This document shows, piece by piece, positions 32,177-40,980 of a stretch of DNA of 64,000 bases. This DNA is from Candidatus Saccharibacteria bacterium oral taxon 488 (GTDB lineage Bacteria > Patescibacteriota > Saccharimonadia > Saccharimonadales > Saccharimonadaceae). The notes under the pieces were generated by a model, which was given only the letters and a program-made list of their open reading frames with translations, had not been told where the DNA came from and did no database searches. The position numbers and the translations under genes are program-made. The stretch is taken from assembly GCA_013099015.1 (NCBI GenBank), contig CP039998.1, forward strand, positions 62,001-126,000. Reading direction: 5' to 3'. Positions within the stretch are counted from its first letter, which is position 1; the number at the start of each line of letters is the position of its first letter.

Positions 32177-32941
32177 ATGAAGCAGCGATTAGATAAAATG
32201 ATACTAGAACGCGGGTTGGTTGAATCGCGTTCAGAAGCAGAGAATTGGATAGGCTTAGGGCAAGTCATGGTCAATGGTAGGGTGGCGACGCGTCCCGGAT
32301 GTTTCGTTAATGAGACAGCAGACATTACATTGCTGACTCGTGAGCGGTACGTTTCGCGTGCAGGCCTCAAGCTAGCGGGCGTGGCGGATAGTTTTCGGTT
32401 GGACTTTCAGGGGAAAACAGTGCTGGACATAGGGTCGAGTACTGGTGGATTTACTGATTTTGCGCTGCGTCATGGCGCCCGACGTGTGTATGCTGTTGAT
32501 GTGGGCACGAATCAGTTGCACCATCGACTGCGTGACGATCGGCGCATAATATTACACGAAAAGACAGACATTCGTGACTTTGAGCTTGATTGTCCACCAG
32601 ACATTATCGTGGGAGACGTGTCATTTATTAGTCTGCGCGACATTCTACCACACGTTGCAAAACGGCTGATGGGCAGTGCGACGGTGCTTGTAGCGATGGT
32701 AAAACCGCAGTTCGAGGCAGGGCGTCATTTGGTACAAAAGGGTGTTGTAAAAAATGCTGCTATACGACGAAAGATCCTGACCGATTTTGAACAATGGGCA
32801 AGACAGTACTTCGTAGTTCTTGATAAAAAGGATAGCACCATCGCTGGCGGTAAGGGTAACGTTGAGCGCTTTTATAAGTTACAACTAAAAAATAACAGAG
32901 GTAATAGCTGTAGTAAAAAGGGCATCGTTGTACTTAAATAA
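32177..32941 (+). CDS. tlyA: TlyA-family rRNA 2'-O-methyltransferase
   Basis: Methylates 2'-OH of rRNA cytidines in related proteins, and is also annotated as hemolysin A. The 254-residue protein has an N-terminal S4 RNA-binding domain (RLDKMILERGLVESRSEAENWI) and an FtsJ/Rossmann methyltransferase domain (VLDIGSSTGGFTDFALRHGA, VGDVSFISL, MVKPQFEAGR). TACAAT (32161-32166) is 10 nt before ATG 32177, and the in-frame ATG at 32165 overlaps that box. No ribosome site, so the leader is very short. Confidence 0.88.
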   Translation: MKQRLDKMILERGLVESRSEAENWIGLGQVMVNGRVATRPGCFVNETADITLLTRERYVSRAGLKLAGVADSFRLDFQGKTVLDIGSSTGGFTDFALRHGARRVYAVDVGTNQLHHRLRDDRRIILHEKTDIRDFELDCPPDIIVGDVSFISLRDILPHVAKRLMGSATVLVAMVKPQFEAGRHLVQKGVVKNAAIRRKILTDFEQWARQYFVVLDKKDSTIAGGKGNVERFYKLQLKNNRGNSCSKKGIVVLK

Positions 32942-32964
32942 ACGTAGTATAATATACAATAATG

Positions 32965-34044
32965 TTAGACATTGAACCGAAATTCGACGACATCGTTAGG
33001 CTGCATGATGTAATTTTTACCCTCAGTACGTATTTTACCCGCTTCACGGGCCTTAGCTTCTGAACCTGCGGCAACAAGGTCGTGGTAGCTAATGACTTGT
33101 GCAGCGATGAATCCGCGCTCAAAGTCTGAGTGGATGACGCCAGCAGCCCGTGGCGCCGTCCAGCCTTTATGTATTGTCCATGCTCTAACTTCCTTCTGAC
33201 CTGCCGTGAGATAGCTTTGTAGACCAAGTGTGTCGTACGCGGCATGGATAAGCTGCGACAATCCGGTTTCGGAAGCCCCGTAGCTATCAAGTAGCTCCAA
33301 GGCGTCATTATTTGACAATTCTCTGAGCTCTTCTTCAAGCTTGGCACAAATAAATAATACTCGGGCTGGCGCGACGAGTTTGGCAAGTTTTTCCTGCAGG
33401 GCATGGTCGCCGAGCCCCGCCTCGTCAACATTAAATGTATAAATAATTGGCTTGGCAGTGAGTAAATGAAGATCATTAATTATCTCATATTTGATATTTT
33501 CTATGGATGCTATCGGCATACCTGAATTAAGTGACGTCAGGAGCGTTTCAAGGTATGTAGCCACCTGTCGTGCCTCCGGCTTGGCTTTGGCTTCTTTCTG
33601 GAGACGAGGTAGACGATGTTCTATGGTTTGGATGTCGGCAAGGATAAGTTCGGTATTGATGATGTCAATGTCGGCCTGAGGGTCAATCGGAGTATTGTCG
33701 TGTCGTAATATATCTGAGTTTTCAAAGGCGCGAACGATGTGGATAATGGCGTCGCATTCGCGAATATTGTGCAGGAATTTATTGCCAAGCCCTTCTCCTT
33801 TTGAGGCGCCAGCTACCAATCCAGCGATGTCGACGAACGTTACGGTCGCGGGGATAATTTTTTGCGTATCATACAGTTTTGCGAGCACATCGAGCCGCTC
33901 ATCGGGAACCGGTACGATGCCAGTATTCGGTTCAATGGTGGCAAACGGGTAATTAGCCGCTAGAATATTATTGTTAGTAAGTGCATTAAATATGGTCGAC
34001 TTACCGACATTTGGCAGGCCGACGATTCCGATTGATAGACTCAT
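32965..34044 (-). CDS. ychF: YchF/OLA1 family ATPase
   Basis: Ribosome-associated P-loop ATPase of the Obg family, 359 residues. Walker A is GLPNVGKST, switch region DIAGLVAGASKGEGLGN, and the NKxD position reads FNVDE, as expected for YchF preferring ATP. A coiled-coil insertion and a C-terminal TGS domain (EVRAWTIHKGWTAPRAAGVIH) follow. ATG 34044 lies 7 nt after TATAAT (34052-34057 on this strand), so leaderless. It ends 23 nt from the convergent tlyA. Confidence 0.96.
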   Translation of the reverse strand: MSLSIGIVGLPNVGKSTIFNALTNNNILAANYPFATIEPNTGIVPVPDERLDVLAKLYDTQKIIPATVTFVDIAGLVAGASKGEGLGNKFLHNIRECDAIIHIVRAFENSDILRHDNTPIDPQADIDIINTELILADIQTIEHRLPRLQKEAKAKPEARQVATYLETLLTSLNSGMPIASIENIKYEIINDLHLLTAKPIIYTFNVDEAGLGDHALQEKLAKLVAPARVLFICAKLEEELRELSNNDALELLDSYGASETGLSQLIHAAYDTLGLQSYLTAGQKEVRAWTIHKGWTAPRAAGVIHSDFERGFIAAQVISYHDLVAAGSEAKAREAGKIRTEGKNYIMQPNDVVEFRFNV

Positions 34045-34108
34045 ATCGTGTATTATAACAAATTACACAAACTTGCCTCAGTATATAATATGTATTAGAA
34101 TAAGCAGT

Positions 34109-34603
34109 ATGAATAAGATTATTGTCTCGCGAATATTTATGATAGCGGGTATCGTGTTAAGTGTCGGGGCGATAGTCGCCGTTATCATGATGGTGATGGG
34201 ACGATTGCATGTTGGGCTAAAAGAGCCGAGTCAAGACATCGCGCCAACCGCTAAGATGATATGTGGCGAGGATATGATAAAAGAATATCGGTCAATTATC
34301 GCTGCGCCAAATGGGTATGGTCCGACAGCGCTTGAGGGGCTGGTGAAGAAGATCTCAGAGCGTGGTGGTCCGGGTGACGATGCGGTGTGTCACTATATTG
34401 TGCTTCACGATGCATCGCTACGGAATGATCGCCAGCGGATTGATCAGATTCATCAAGGGTTGGTCAACTCGATGAAGATGCGTCAGGCGGTCGAGCCGTT
34501 TTATCGACTGGGCATTAATCAGGATACGGTAAAAGCACTGGTCGAGATCGGTAAGGCTGATGCGGGTGCGGGGAATAAGGATGGTACACCGGGTCAGGGT
34601 TAG
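34109..34603 (+). CDS. Small anchored protein upstream of exported-protein pair, unknown
   Basis: A 164-residue protein with an N-terminal membrane helix (residues 8-31, RIFMIAGIVLSVGAIVAVIMMVMG) and an external helical domain containing two Cys. No family recognised. TAGAAT (34096-34101) ends 7 nt before ATG 34109, so leaderless. Its 3' end overlaps the start of the next exported protein, so the three genes 34109-38249 form one unit that leads to the pilus locus. Confidence 0.65.
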   Translation: MNKIIVSRIFMIAGIVLSVGAIVAVIMMVMGRLHVGLKEPSQDIAPTAKMICGEDMIKEYRSIIAAPNGYGPTALEGLVKKISERGGPGDDAVCHYIVLHDASLRNDRQRIDQIHQGLVNSMKMRQAVEPFYRLGINQDTVKALVEIGKADAGAGNKDGTPGQG

Positions 34604-36239
34604 GGTCGGACTACGGCTTGTTATTGGCTATATGCTGGCACTTGTGGTTGTCACATCGACGTTGGCGATTATTGGTGTGGATAGAGCAGAGGCGGTGGAC
34701 TGTAGCGGTTTGAGCGGTCGACGACATTTGATGTGTATTAATGCGCGCAATGATGGTGAACGGTTTGCGGTGCAATATATCTGTAAGGGCGGCGGAACGC
34801 GGTGCGGTGCGATGTGGATGTCGTCGCCTGGGACGTCGTATACGAATGATGTTATTAACACCGTTAGCTGGAATGCGACGTCATTATCACTTGACTTGAG
34901 GGGGTCAGTGAATGGCAACGGTCAGTCGCGAGCACGGGTGTGGGCGACAAATGTAACGGTTAGTCAGAATGGTCGGACATTACTATCTGGCGGTACGCTT
35001 GATCGTGGGACGCATCCATCGGGCGCGTACCACTGGGTTGATGGCGGTAGTAGTATTCGAGTAAATGGAATTGACATATCTGGTGTAGTTGCGCCAGGAA
35101 GTTCCGGCCGTATCATTTTGCAGGTGCGGCGCTGTTTCTATAGTAGTCCAGGCGGTAGCGGTGCTTGTGCGACACAAGATGTCGAGGTGTGGATTAAGCG
35201 TGAGCAGGCGCCAAACCAATGGACTGTTGAAGGGCAATCGCGAGTGTCAATCAATGGTGGCAGTTTAGTGCAAAACGCGACCGCTGCGCCAGGACAGCGC
35301 GTACGTTTTTTTCATTATCTACGGAATAATTCTTCGTACACGATTCCTCCCTATACCCTAAAGCGCATAGGAATTAATCAGGATGTTAATGGTACGACAA
35401 CGCATCATGCGTGGGCGTCGCCGTATACGCGTAGTGCTAGCCCATGGAACACCTTTTATGCACCGAACGACGTTAAACCATATAACAGTGTCTTTGGAGC
35501 TGAGGGGATTGTGACGCAGGATGATGTCGGTAAAACAGTATGTCAAAAGATTTTATGGCTGCCGGGTGCGTGGAATACTGACGGCTGGGGGGTCTCATCG
35601 AATGCCTGTGCGTCGGTGCCGTATGATTATGAGTTGCGACCGGAGGTGCAGGCGCCGGATTATATTAATGAAGGAACGATTGAGGTGAGTGGCGTGACCG
35701 CGCGAATTAATCATACAGGATCGACACGGTCAAATCGGGCGAATTATGCTGTGGTGCGGTTTGTGTTAAGGGGCGGTGGAAATTATACCGTGCCAGGCGG
35801 TGAGGGGGTTGTCGTACCGTATGATAGACGTTCGCCGGGTAATTTAGTGGGTGATTGGGATTGTTATATCGCCAAGAACACGATTAAAAATAGTCGACCG
35901 GGTTTGCAGGTGGCAGATTGTACATCAAATAATTTGGCACGTAATGGCGCGGGAACAATTATCCAGCGAGGTGGGCTGGAAATTCCGCTTGGCAAGGATA
36001 ACTTGAGCGGAGTGACGATGACGACTGGCGACCAGTTGTGCTATATGACTATTGTGAGTACATACAACCAACATGTGAATACCAGTACGTTTCGCTATGC
36101 GGTAGATTGTGCAAAGGTTGCCGGACGGCCAAAAGTTCAGTTCTGGGGGGCGGATGTGCGAGTTGGTGTCGGGATAGACGGCAGTGCGGGTAATAATAAT
36201 GCGGAAGTCAGGACATCACTGACGAGGGTGAGGCGATAG
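34581..36239 (+). CDS. Large exported protein, unknown (pilus-linked)
   Basis: A 552-residue secreted protein: basic N-terminus, hydrophobic signal (residues 9-35, GLRLVIGYMLALVVVTS), then a beta-rich region with several Cys pairs and no recognised family. The last ~25 residues (KVQFWGADVRVGVGIDGS) read like the front of a longer repeat domain whose continuation appears in the next gene. The start could be ATG 34581 or, 7 codons earlier, ATG 34560. Neither has a strong ribosome site, and both overlap the preceding gene, suggesting coupling. Confidence 0.65.
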   Translation: MVHRVRVRVGLRLVIGYMLALVVVTSTLAIIGVDRAEAVDCSGLSGRRHLMCINARNDGERFAVQYICKGGGTRCGAMWMSSPGTSYTNDVINTVSWNATSLSLDLRGSVNGNGQSRARVWATNVTVSQNGRTLLSGGTLDRGTHPSGAYHWVDGGSSIRVNGIDISGVVAPGSSGRIILQVRRCFYSSPGGSGACATQDVEVWIKREQAPNQWTVEGQSRVSINGGSLVQNATAAPGQRVRFFHYLRNNSSYTIPPYTLKRIGINQDVNGTTTHHAWASPYTRSASPWNTFYAPNDVKPYNSVFGAEGIVTQDDVGKTVCQKILWLPGAWNTDGWGVSSNACASVPYDYELRPEVQAPDYINEGTIEVSGVTARINHTGSTRSNRANYAVVRFVLRGGGNYTVPGGEGVVVPYDRRSPGNLVGDWDCYIAKNTIKNSRPGLQVADCTSNNLARNGAGTIIQRGGLEIPLGKDNLSGVTMTTGDQLCYMTIVSTYNQHVNTSTFRYAVDCAKVAGRPKVQFWGADVRVGVGIDGSAGNNNAEVRTSLTRVRR

Positions 36240-38249
36240 ATGGCGCTGCAGTTAAAAACCCAAAGGTGGTGGATCGGGGTTGGTGCCGTTGGGTTAGTGG
36301 TATTCGGAAGCCTTGGAGTGTATATCTGGCGTCATTATATCAGCGTGACGGCGCAAGTAGCGCCTGACGTAACTCACGTCGAGAGGGTGGTGCTAGCAGC
36401 AAGTACGACAACGCCACCGGGCGGCAGTAGTTATGACCCAGCCACGTCGTATCACATGCCATGGGAGAAATATCCGGTTGGCGAGAGAGAGCAGATCGGC
36501 GGGACATCAGAGCGGATTAGTAGTTGGCCAACGGCCGGGGATGGTGGATCTGACTGTCGTGTGAACGCAAATGCTACGACAGTGGTCGATGGTATTGGCG
36601 GGACATTTAATTATGGTGGGTTTATGATGATGCCATCACCGATGTCCGGCAATCGGACAGTCGGTCAGGATAAGTGTAGCGGATCGGTGTCAACATGGAC
36701 GGCACCGGACGGTGAAAATAGCACATCTTCGGCAACGCCAGCACCGAGTTGGTTTGACGACGTGGTAGCGGCCAATAGCGGTGGTCTAGCGGGCGGAGCA
36801 TATGTTAATCCACGAGCGTATGGTGGCTGGGCGACGGATGCTAATGCCACGACGAAAGTACCATTTGGTGTACCTGCCCAACGATCGGGCGCGGCTGGGG
36901 CGGCTGAGTTTGCCGAATGCGGTGGTGTCATCAAAGAGTCAGGAACATCTACGTGGGCAACCGATGGAGCGTTTCGGCAGCCGTTATATGATCAAGGCGG
37001 CCAGTCGAAGCCGCTCTGGGGTGCGCGTTGTAAGGACGAGACAAAGTTGAAAGAGACACTGACCCGGCGTCACAATGCGCCGCAAACTGATACCAATGGT
37101 GAAAATTACGTGAAGTCGTCTGGCGTAACGCTATTTCGGCAGAAATTCCGGCTGACGAGCCAGCAGCTTGAAGAGATTCGTCAGCTGGATTTGTTGAACG
37201 ACGGACGATCGGGACTGTACTTGCGTTTGGCGGTTGATGATTATGCGGCGGTGTATATTAATGGCAAGCCAGTCTTTGCCAATCCGAAAGCGTCGTCTGG
37301 TGTCGAGATGAGGAGAATCATCGCGGATTATTTACGAGCTGGTGATAATGTAATTGCTCTAGAGGTGCAAGATGCGATTGCTCCAACTAGCCTCGCCAAT
37401 GCTAATGCGGCTGCTCGGTGGCTGCTCGGTGTGTATGCGCCAAAGGGGTGGCAGCCGGTGCCGGGGGAGCCGCGACTATACGGGTCGTGGGCGGAATATG
37501 CCATTAGTGCGCCTGGACAAATTATTTCTTCTTCGGGAGCAGGACTATCATCTACGCCGACAGGGCGAACGGGGGCGATTGAGGCACGGCAATATAATGA
37601 TCTGACATTTCAAAACACTAACACCCCGTTTGGTAATTTTCGCGACAAGATGCCGACCGTACGCACACCTGATGCCTATTTTACGAACACAGGAAATTTG
37701 TCTGGGGCGGTGTCTATGAGCGACGTGACTAGTGGCGTGTATCAGGCTGGCAACCTGACGATTACCGGTGGAGAAATTAAGCGTGGCCGGCAAATTGTTA
37801 TCAAATCGAACGGCGTGGTGACTATCAAGGGTGACGTAAAGCAGGAGGGCGGTAACTATTCGGCGGCTCGGGATCTACCGCAGTTGATTATCAGCGCTCG
37901 GCATATTATCATTGAGCCGAATGTGACGCAGCTTGATGCTTGGCTGGTGGCCAAGAATGGTACAATTAACACCTGTGATACCATAGTTCGTGATAGTCGT
38001 CAGTGGCTGTCGGGGCTGGATGCGAAGACATGTGAAAAACAGTTGCGGATTAACGGTCCGATTATCGCGAAGCACCTCTTTTTGCGTCGTACATTCACGA
38101 AGGGTGGCGATACCTCTGGCAATAATCCAGGCGAGCCGGCGGAAATATTGAATTTGCGTGCCGATGCATATTTGTGGGGAAATGAGCGGTCGAAAGAATC
38201 AGGGGCTATCAAAACGATGCATCTAAAGGAATTGCCGCCGCGTTTTTAA
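36240..38249 (+). CDS. Large exported protein with jelly-roll and beta-helix-like regions
   Basis: A 669-residue exported protein starting at the base after the previous stop. A signal anchor (residues 11-31) is followed by a long Gly/Ser/Thr-rich part, then a galactose-binding-like jelly-roll (GLYLRLAVDDYAAVYINGKPVF, ADYLRAGDNVIALEVQ, about residues 315-390). A C-terminal repetitive beta region (QIVIKSNGVVTIKGDVKQEGG, LIISARHIIIEPNV) ends in ELPPRF. The middle GSWAEYAISAPG block looks like a continuation of the upstream protein's tail. A glycan-binding surface or pilus-tip role is inferred from domains and position. Confidence 0.65.
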   Translation: MALQLKTQRWWIGVGAVGLVVFGSLGVYIWRHYISVTAQVAPDVTHVERVVLAASTTTPPGGSSYDPATSYHMPWEKYPVGEREQIGGTSERISSWPTAGDGGSDCRVNANATTVVDGIGGTFNYGGFMMMPSPMSGNRTVGQDKCSGSVSTWTAPDGENSTSSATPAPSWFDDVVAANSGGLAGGAYVNPRAYGGWATDANATTKVPFGVPAQRSGAAGAAEFAECGGVIKESGTSTWATDGAFRQPLYDQGGQSKPLWGARCKDETKLKETLTRRHNAPQTDTNGENYVKSSGVTLFRQKFRLTSQQLEEIRQLDLLNDGRSGLYLRLAVDDYAAVYINGKPVFANPKASSGVEMRRIIADYLRAGDNVIALEVQDAIAPTSLANANAAARWLLGVYAPKGWQPVPGEPRLYGSWAEYAISAPGQIISSSGAGLSSTPTGRTGAIEARQYNDLTFQNTNTPFGNFRDKMPTVRTPDAYFTNTGNLSGAVSMSDVTSGVYQAGNLTITGGEIKRGRQIVIKSNGVVTIKGDVKQEGGNYSAARDLPQLIISARHIIIEPNVTQLDAWLVAKNGTINTCDTIVRDSRQWLSGLDAKTCEKQLRINGPIIAKHLFLRRTFTKGGDTSGNNPGEPAEILNLRADAYLWGNERSKESGAIKTMHLKELPPRF

Positions 38250-38253
38250 GGGT

Positions 38254-38281
38254 TTTACATTTTAAAATGCTTATGTATAAT
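38254..38281 (+). promoter_or_regulatory. Promoter of the pilus operon
   Basis: TTTACA (38254-38259), 16 nt, TATAAT (38276-38281), ending 8 nt before the pilM ATG. The preceding 17 nt are identical to the promoter at 14011-14027. Confidence 0.7.
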
Positions 38282-38289
38282 AGAATAGT

Positions 38290-39336
38290 ATGAAAATAGC
38301 AAAAGGGCTGGGCGACTTTTTCGGATTAGACATCGGGACGAATGCGGTGCGTGTCGTTCAGCTGGCGCGAACGAGCAACGGATGGAATCTGCTGCACTAT
38401 GGTTATGCGCCTGTCGACCCGAAGGTTACAGGTAGTGATTCACCAGAGGCGCAGCGTAAGCTTGGTGAAGTGATCATGACTGCTGTCGGACAGAGCGGTA
38501 TCAAGACGCAAAATGTAGCGATTGGCTTACCGTCGAGCAAGACCTTTACGGCGATTATTGATGTACCAAAAGTGTCAGACCAAGAGCTAAAGGCGACCAT
38601 GAAATACCAGGTCGATCAGTACATTCCTATGGCGATTGAGGATGCCAAGGTTGACTGGGCGCTACTCGGCGACAGCTTGCGCGAGCAGGGCCAGTATGAG
38701 GTACTATTGACGAGTGCAGCGATTAGTTATGTCGAGGAACGGCTTGAGTTTATTGAAGGTCTTGGCTTTAATGTGGTCGCTGAGGAACCGGATCCGATCG
38801 CGATGCTTCGGGCATTAGCGCCGACTGATGGAGCAACCGCAAAGCTAGTTTTGGATATGGGCGAACATTCGACTGACTTGGCAGTCATTTATGGCGATAT
38901 GCCGCGGCTAGTGCGCACGGTGCCGAGCGGACTGCAAGCGTTGGTGCGGGCGGCAGTGCAAAATCTCAACGTGCAGGATGATCAGGCTCGCCAGTTTATT
39001 ATCAAGTTTGGCTTGGCACCTGACCGGCTTGAGGGGCAAGTTCTCAGGGCGATTGACGGCGTGCTGGATAATTTTGCGGCTGAGCTGACCAAATCAATCA
39101 AGTTCTTCCAGACGCGCTACCCGAGTATTTCCGTGTCAGGAATTCTGCTGTCGGGCTTTGGCGCAGCGATACCGATGATGGATAATTACATTGCTAACAA
39201 GACTGGTATACCAGCGACTACGGCTGATCCGTGGCAGCATGTCAGTCTTGGGCAGGCCGATCAGCAAAAATTAGCACCAATTGCCTCGGAGTTTGCGACG
39301 GTCGTTGGTTTAGCGCAGCGGAGGAATGGATCGTGA
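38290..39336 (+). CDS. pilM: Type IV pilus assembly ATPase PilM
   Basis: Actin-like inner-membrane platform protein, cytoplasmic, 348 residues. It has the nucleotide-binding phosphate loops (FGLDIGTNAVRVVQL near the start, LVLDMGEHSTDLAVIYG about residue 200) and ILLSGFGAAIPMM near the end, typical of PilM/FtsA-like proteins. The first gene of a continuous operon to pilC. Its stop overlaps the pilN GTG start as GTGA. In other bacteria PilM binds the N-terminal tail of PilN, and that tail is present here (INLIPD). Confidence 0.93.
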   Translation: MKIAKGLGDFFGLDIGTNAVRVVQLARTSNGWNLLHYGYAPVDPKVTGSDSPEAQRKLGEVIMTAVGQSGIKTQNVAIGLPSSKTFTAIIDVPKVSDQELKATMKYQVDQYIPMAIEDAKVDWALLGDSLREQGQYEVLLTSAAISYVEERLEFIEGLGFNVVAEEPDPIAMLRALAPTDGATAKLVLDMGEHSTDLAVIYGDMPRLVRTVPSGLQALVRAAVQNLNVQDDQARQFIIKFGLAPDRLEGQVLRAIDGVLDNFAAELTKSIKFFQTRYPSISVSGILLSGFGAAIPMMDNYIANKTGIPATTADPWQHVSLGQADQQKLAPIASEFATVVGLAQRRNGS

Positions 39337-40064
39337 TTGAGATTAACTTGATTCCTGATGTCAAGCGCGAGTTACTTCGGGCAAAAATGATGCGTAACGC
39401 TGTCACCGCGATGTCGATAACCGTCGGCATGATCGCGGTCGGGGTGGCGGTTGCGCTTGGCTTAATCTTTGGTGGTCAGATAGCCTTGGAGGCGCTGCAT
39501 GATGGAACAATCAAGAACAAAGCGCGCGAGCTGACGTCGATTGAAGATCTCGATAAGTTAGTAACTATTCAGCATCAGCTGGCAACAATCAACAAATTAT
39601 CAAGTGAGCGTCAGGCTGACTCGCGACTATTTGACGTGATGACGGCGGTCAATCCGGTGGCGCCAAATAGTATTAAAATCGCGACGCTAAAGCTCAAACC
39701 AGAGTCACGGACAATTACCATTGAGGGATCAGCCGAGAATGGCTATATCGCGCTGGAGATATTTAAAAAGACAATTACCAATACGACTGTACAGACAACA
39801 CAAAACGGGCAAGAGGTTAAACAGCCGCTGGCTGAGAATCTGCAGGCGGGCGAGGCCAGCTTTGGTGAAGATGCCAACGGTAAGAAGGTGTTGCGCTTCT
39901 CGTTCACGTTTACCTATCCGGCAGAATTGTTCTCAAAAACGAGCGGCTCAGTGGTGATTGCGACGCCAAACGGTAAAGTTGATGTGACTGATTCGCGGCT
40001 GGGGGTGCCAGAGAGCCTATTTGCCAAGAAGCCAAAAGATGCTTCAAATAAGGAGAAAAACTAA
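39333..40064 (+). CDS. pilN: Type IV pilus assembly protein PilN
   Basis: Inner-membrane alignment protein, 243 residues. Begins with the PilM-binding IEINLIPD motif, then one transmembrane helix (about residues 31-52) and a periplasmic-type ferredoxin-like domain. The start is GTG 39333, overlapping the pilM stop by 4 nt; any earlier start would lie deep in pilM. Its own stop shares one base with the pilO ATG. Confidence 0.9.
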   Translation: MIEINLIPDVKRELLRAKMMRNAVTAMSITVGMIAVGVAVALGLIFGGQIALEALHDGTIKNKARELTSIEDLDKLVTIQHQLATINKLSSERQADSRLFDVMTAVNPVAPNSIKIATLKLKPESRTITIEGSAENGYIALEIFKKTITNTTVQTTQNGQEVKQPLAENLQAGEASFGEDANGKKVLRFSFTFTYPAELFSKTSGSVVIATPNGKVDVTDSRLGVPESLFAKKPKDASNKEKN

Positions 40065-40741
40065 TGCCTGAAAACAAAGACGTTGCCATCCGTAAGCGCC
40101 AGCAGATTGATTCATCAAAGAAAACCATGTTTCTGTTCGTGGCGGGGGCGGCATTTGTTAGCGGGGTGGCGATTGTGGTGTCGTTCTTCCTCGTGCGGCA
40201 GATTTTGTTTCATGGCGCAGTGGTACTCGCGAAGCAAGACACCATCAATACACTGGAGAATAATAAAAAGGCGGCCGAGTCGCTCAAAGATAATGTGCGC
40301 TCACTAGAGGCGAATGAAGCACTTAACTCAGTGAAGTTAACGGATAGTAGTAGTCCATTGCAAACGATTCTTGATGCGCTGCCGGCTAGTGCGAATGCCG
40401 ATGCGCTTGGTGCATCCATCCAGAAGAAGTTCGTCAATGGCATCGCCGGTCTGTCACTAGAAAGCATCTCGGTCCACTATACGGCGAATGAGTCGGGTGC
40501 GGAGCAAGAGGACGCTGGTGATGGTCGCTCGGCGGTGAGTTTCACCATGACAGTGAGCGGTACGTCATCAAGCCTCAAGGAGCTGTTAACGCGCTTTGAA
40601 AAATCAATTCGGGTTATCAATATTACCGAGATTGAGATGCAGGCCAGCGAGGATGGCAAGATGACTATGGATATCTCTGGCAAGGCCTATTTTGAGCCGG
40701 CGCAAAAAGTTGGATTAGGAAAGAAGGTGATCAAGCCATGA
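40064..40741 (+). CDS. pilO: Type IV pilus assembly protein PilO-like
   Basis: A 225-residue protein with a basic N-terminus, one membrane helix (about residues 21-43, MFLFVAGAAFVSGVAIVVSFFL), a coiled coil and a globular end. It matches PilO by position and architecture, with weak sequence identity. AAGGAG lies 8 nt before ATG 40064. It overlaps the next gene by 4 nt (ATGA). Confidence 0.8.
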   Translation: MPENKDVAIRKRQQIDSSKKTMFLFVAGAAFVSGVAIVVSFFLVRQILFHGAVVLAKQDTINTLENNKKAAESLKDNVRSLEANEALNSVKLTDSSSPLQTILDALPASANADALGASIQKKFVNGIAGLSLESISVHYTANESGAEQEDAGDGRSAVSFTMTVSGTSSSLKELLTRFEKSIRVINITEIEMQASEDGKMTMDISGKAYFEPAQKVGLGKKVIKP

Positions 40742-40968
40742 AGAAGAGCGATATAGCGATGATCGTGTTGATAGCTAGCCTTGGCGTTGTGGTGGCATAT
40801 TTTGTTGCCAGTAGTATTCCGTTCTTGCGCGTACCATCATCGGGTGTGGAAGTGCAGACGATATCAAAAATTAGTCCAGATATTGAGCAGCCAGATAAGA
40901 CAGTATTTAATCGTGAAGCTATTAACCCAACGGTGGAAGCAATTGTTGGCAAAGCGACTGGTAGTTAG
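40738..40968 (+). CDS. Small membrane protein in the pilus operon (PilP position)
   Basis: A 76-residue protein: one N-terminal membrane helix (residues 6-24, IAMIVLIASLGVVVAYFVA) and a short external tail with Pro. It takes the place of PilP between pilO and pilB but is too short and lacks a lipobox, so the name is not given. AAGGTGAT precedes the ATG, and it overlaps pilO by 4 nt. Confidence 0.75.
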   Translation: MKKSDIAMIVLIASLGVVVAYFVASSIPFLRVPSSGVEVQTISKISPDIEQPDKTVFNREAINPTVEAIVGKATGS

Positions 40969-40980
40969 CGCGGAGGTGAT

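Noticed and set aside
33491..33952. Plus-strand frames opposite ychF.
   Set aside because: Shadows of a conserved gene, no supporting signals.
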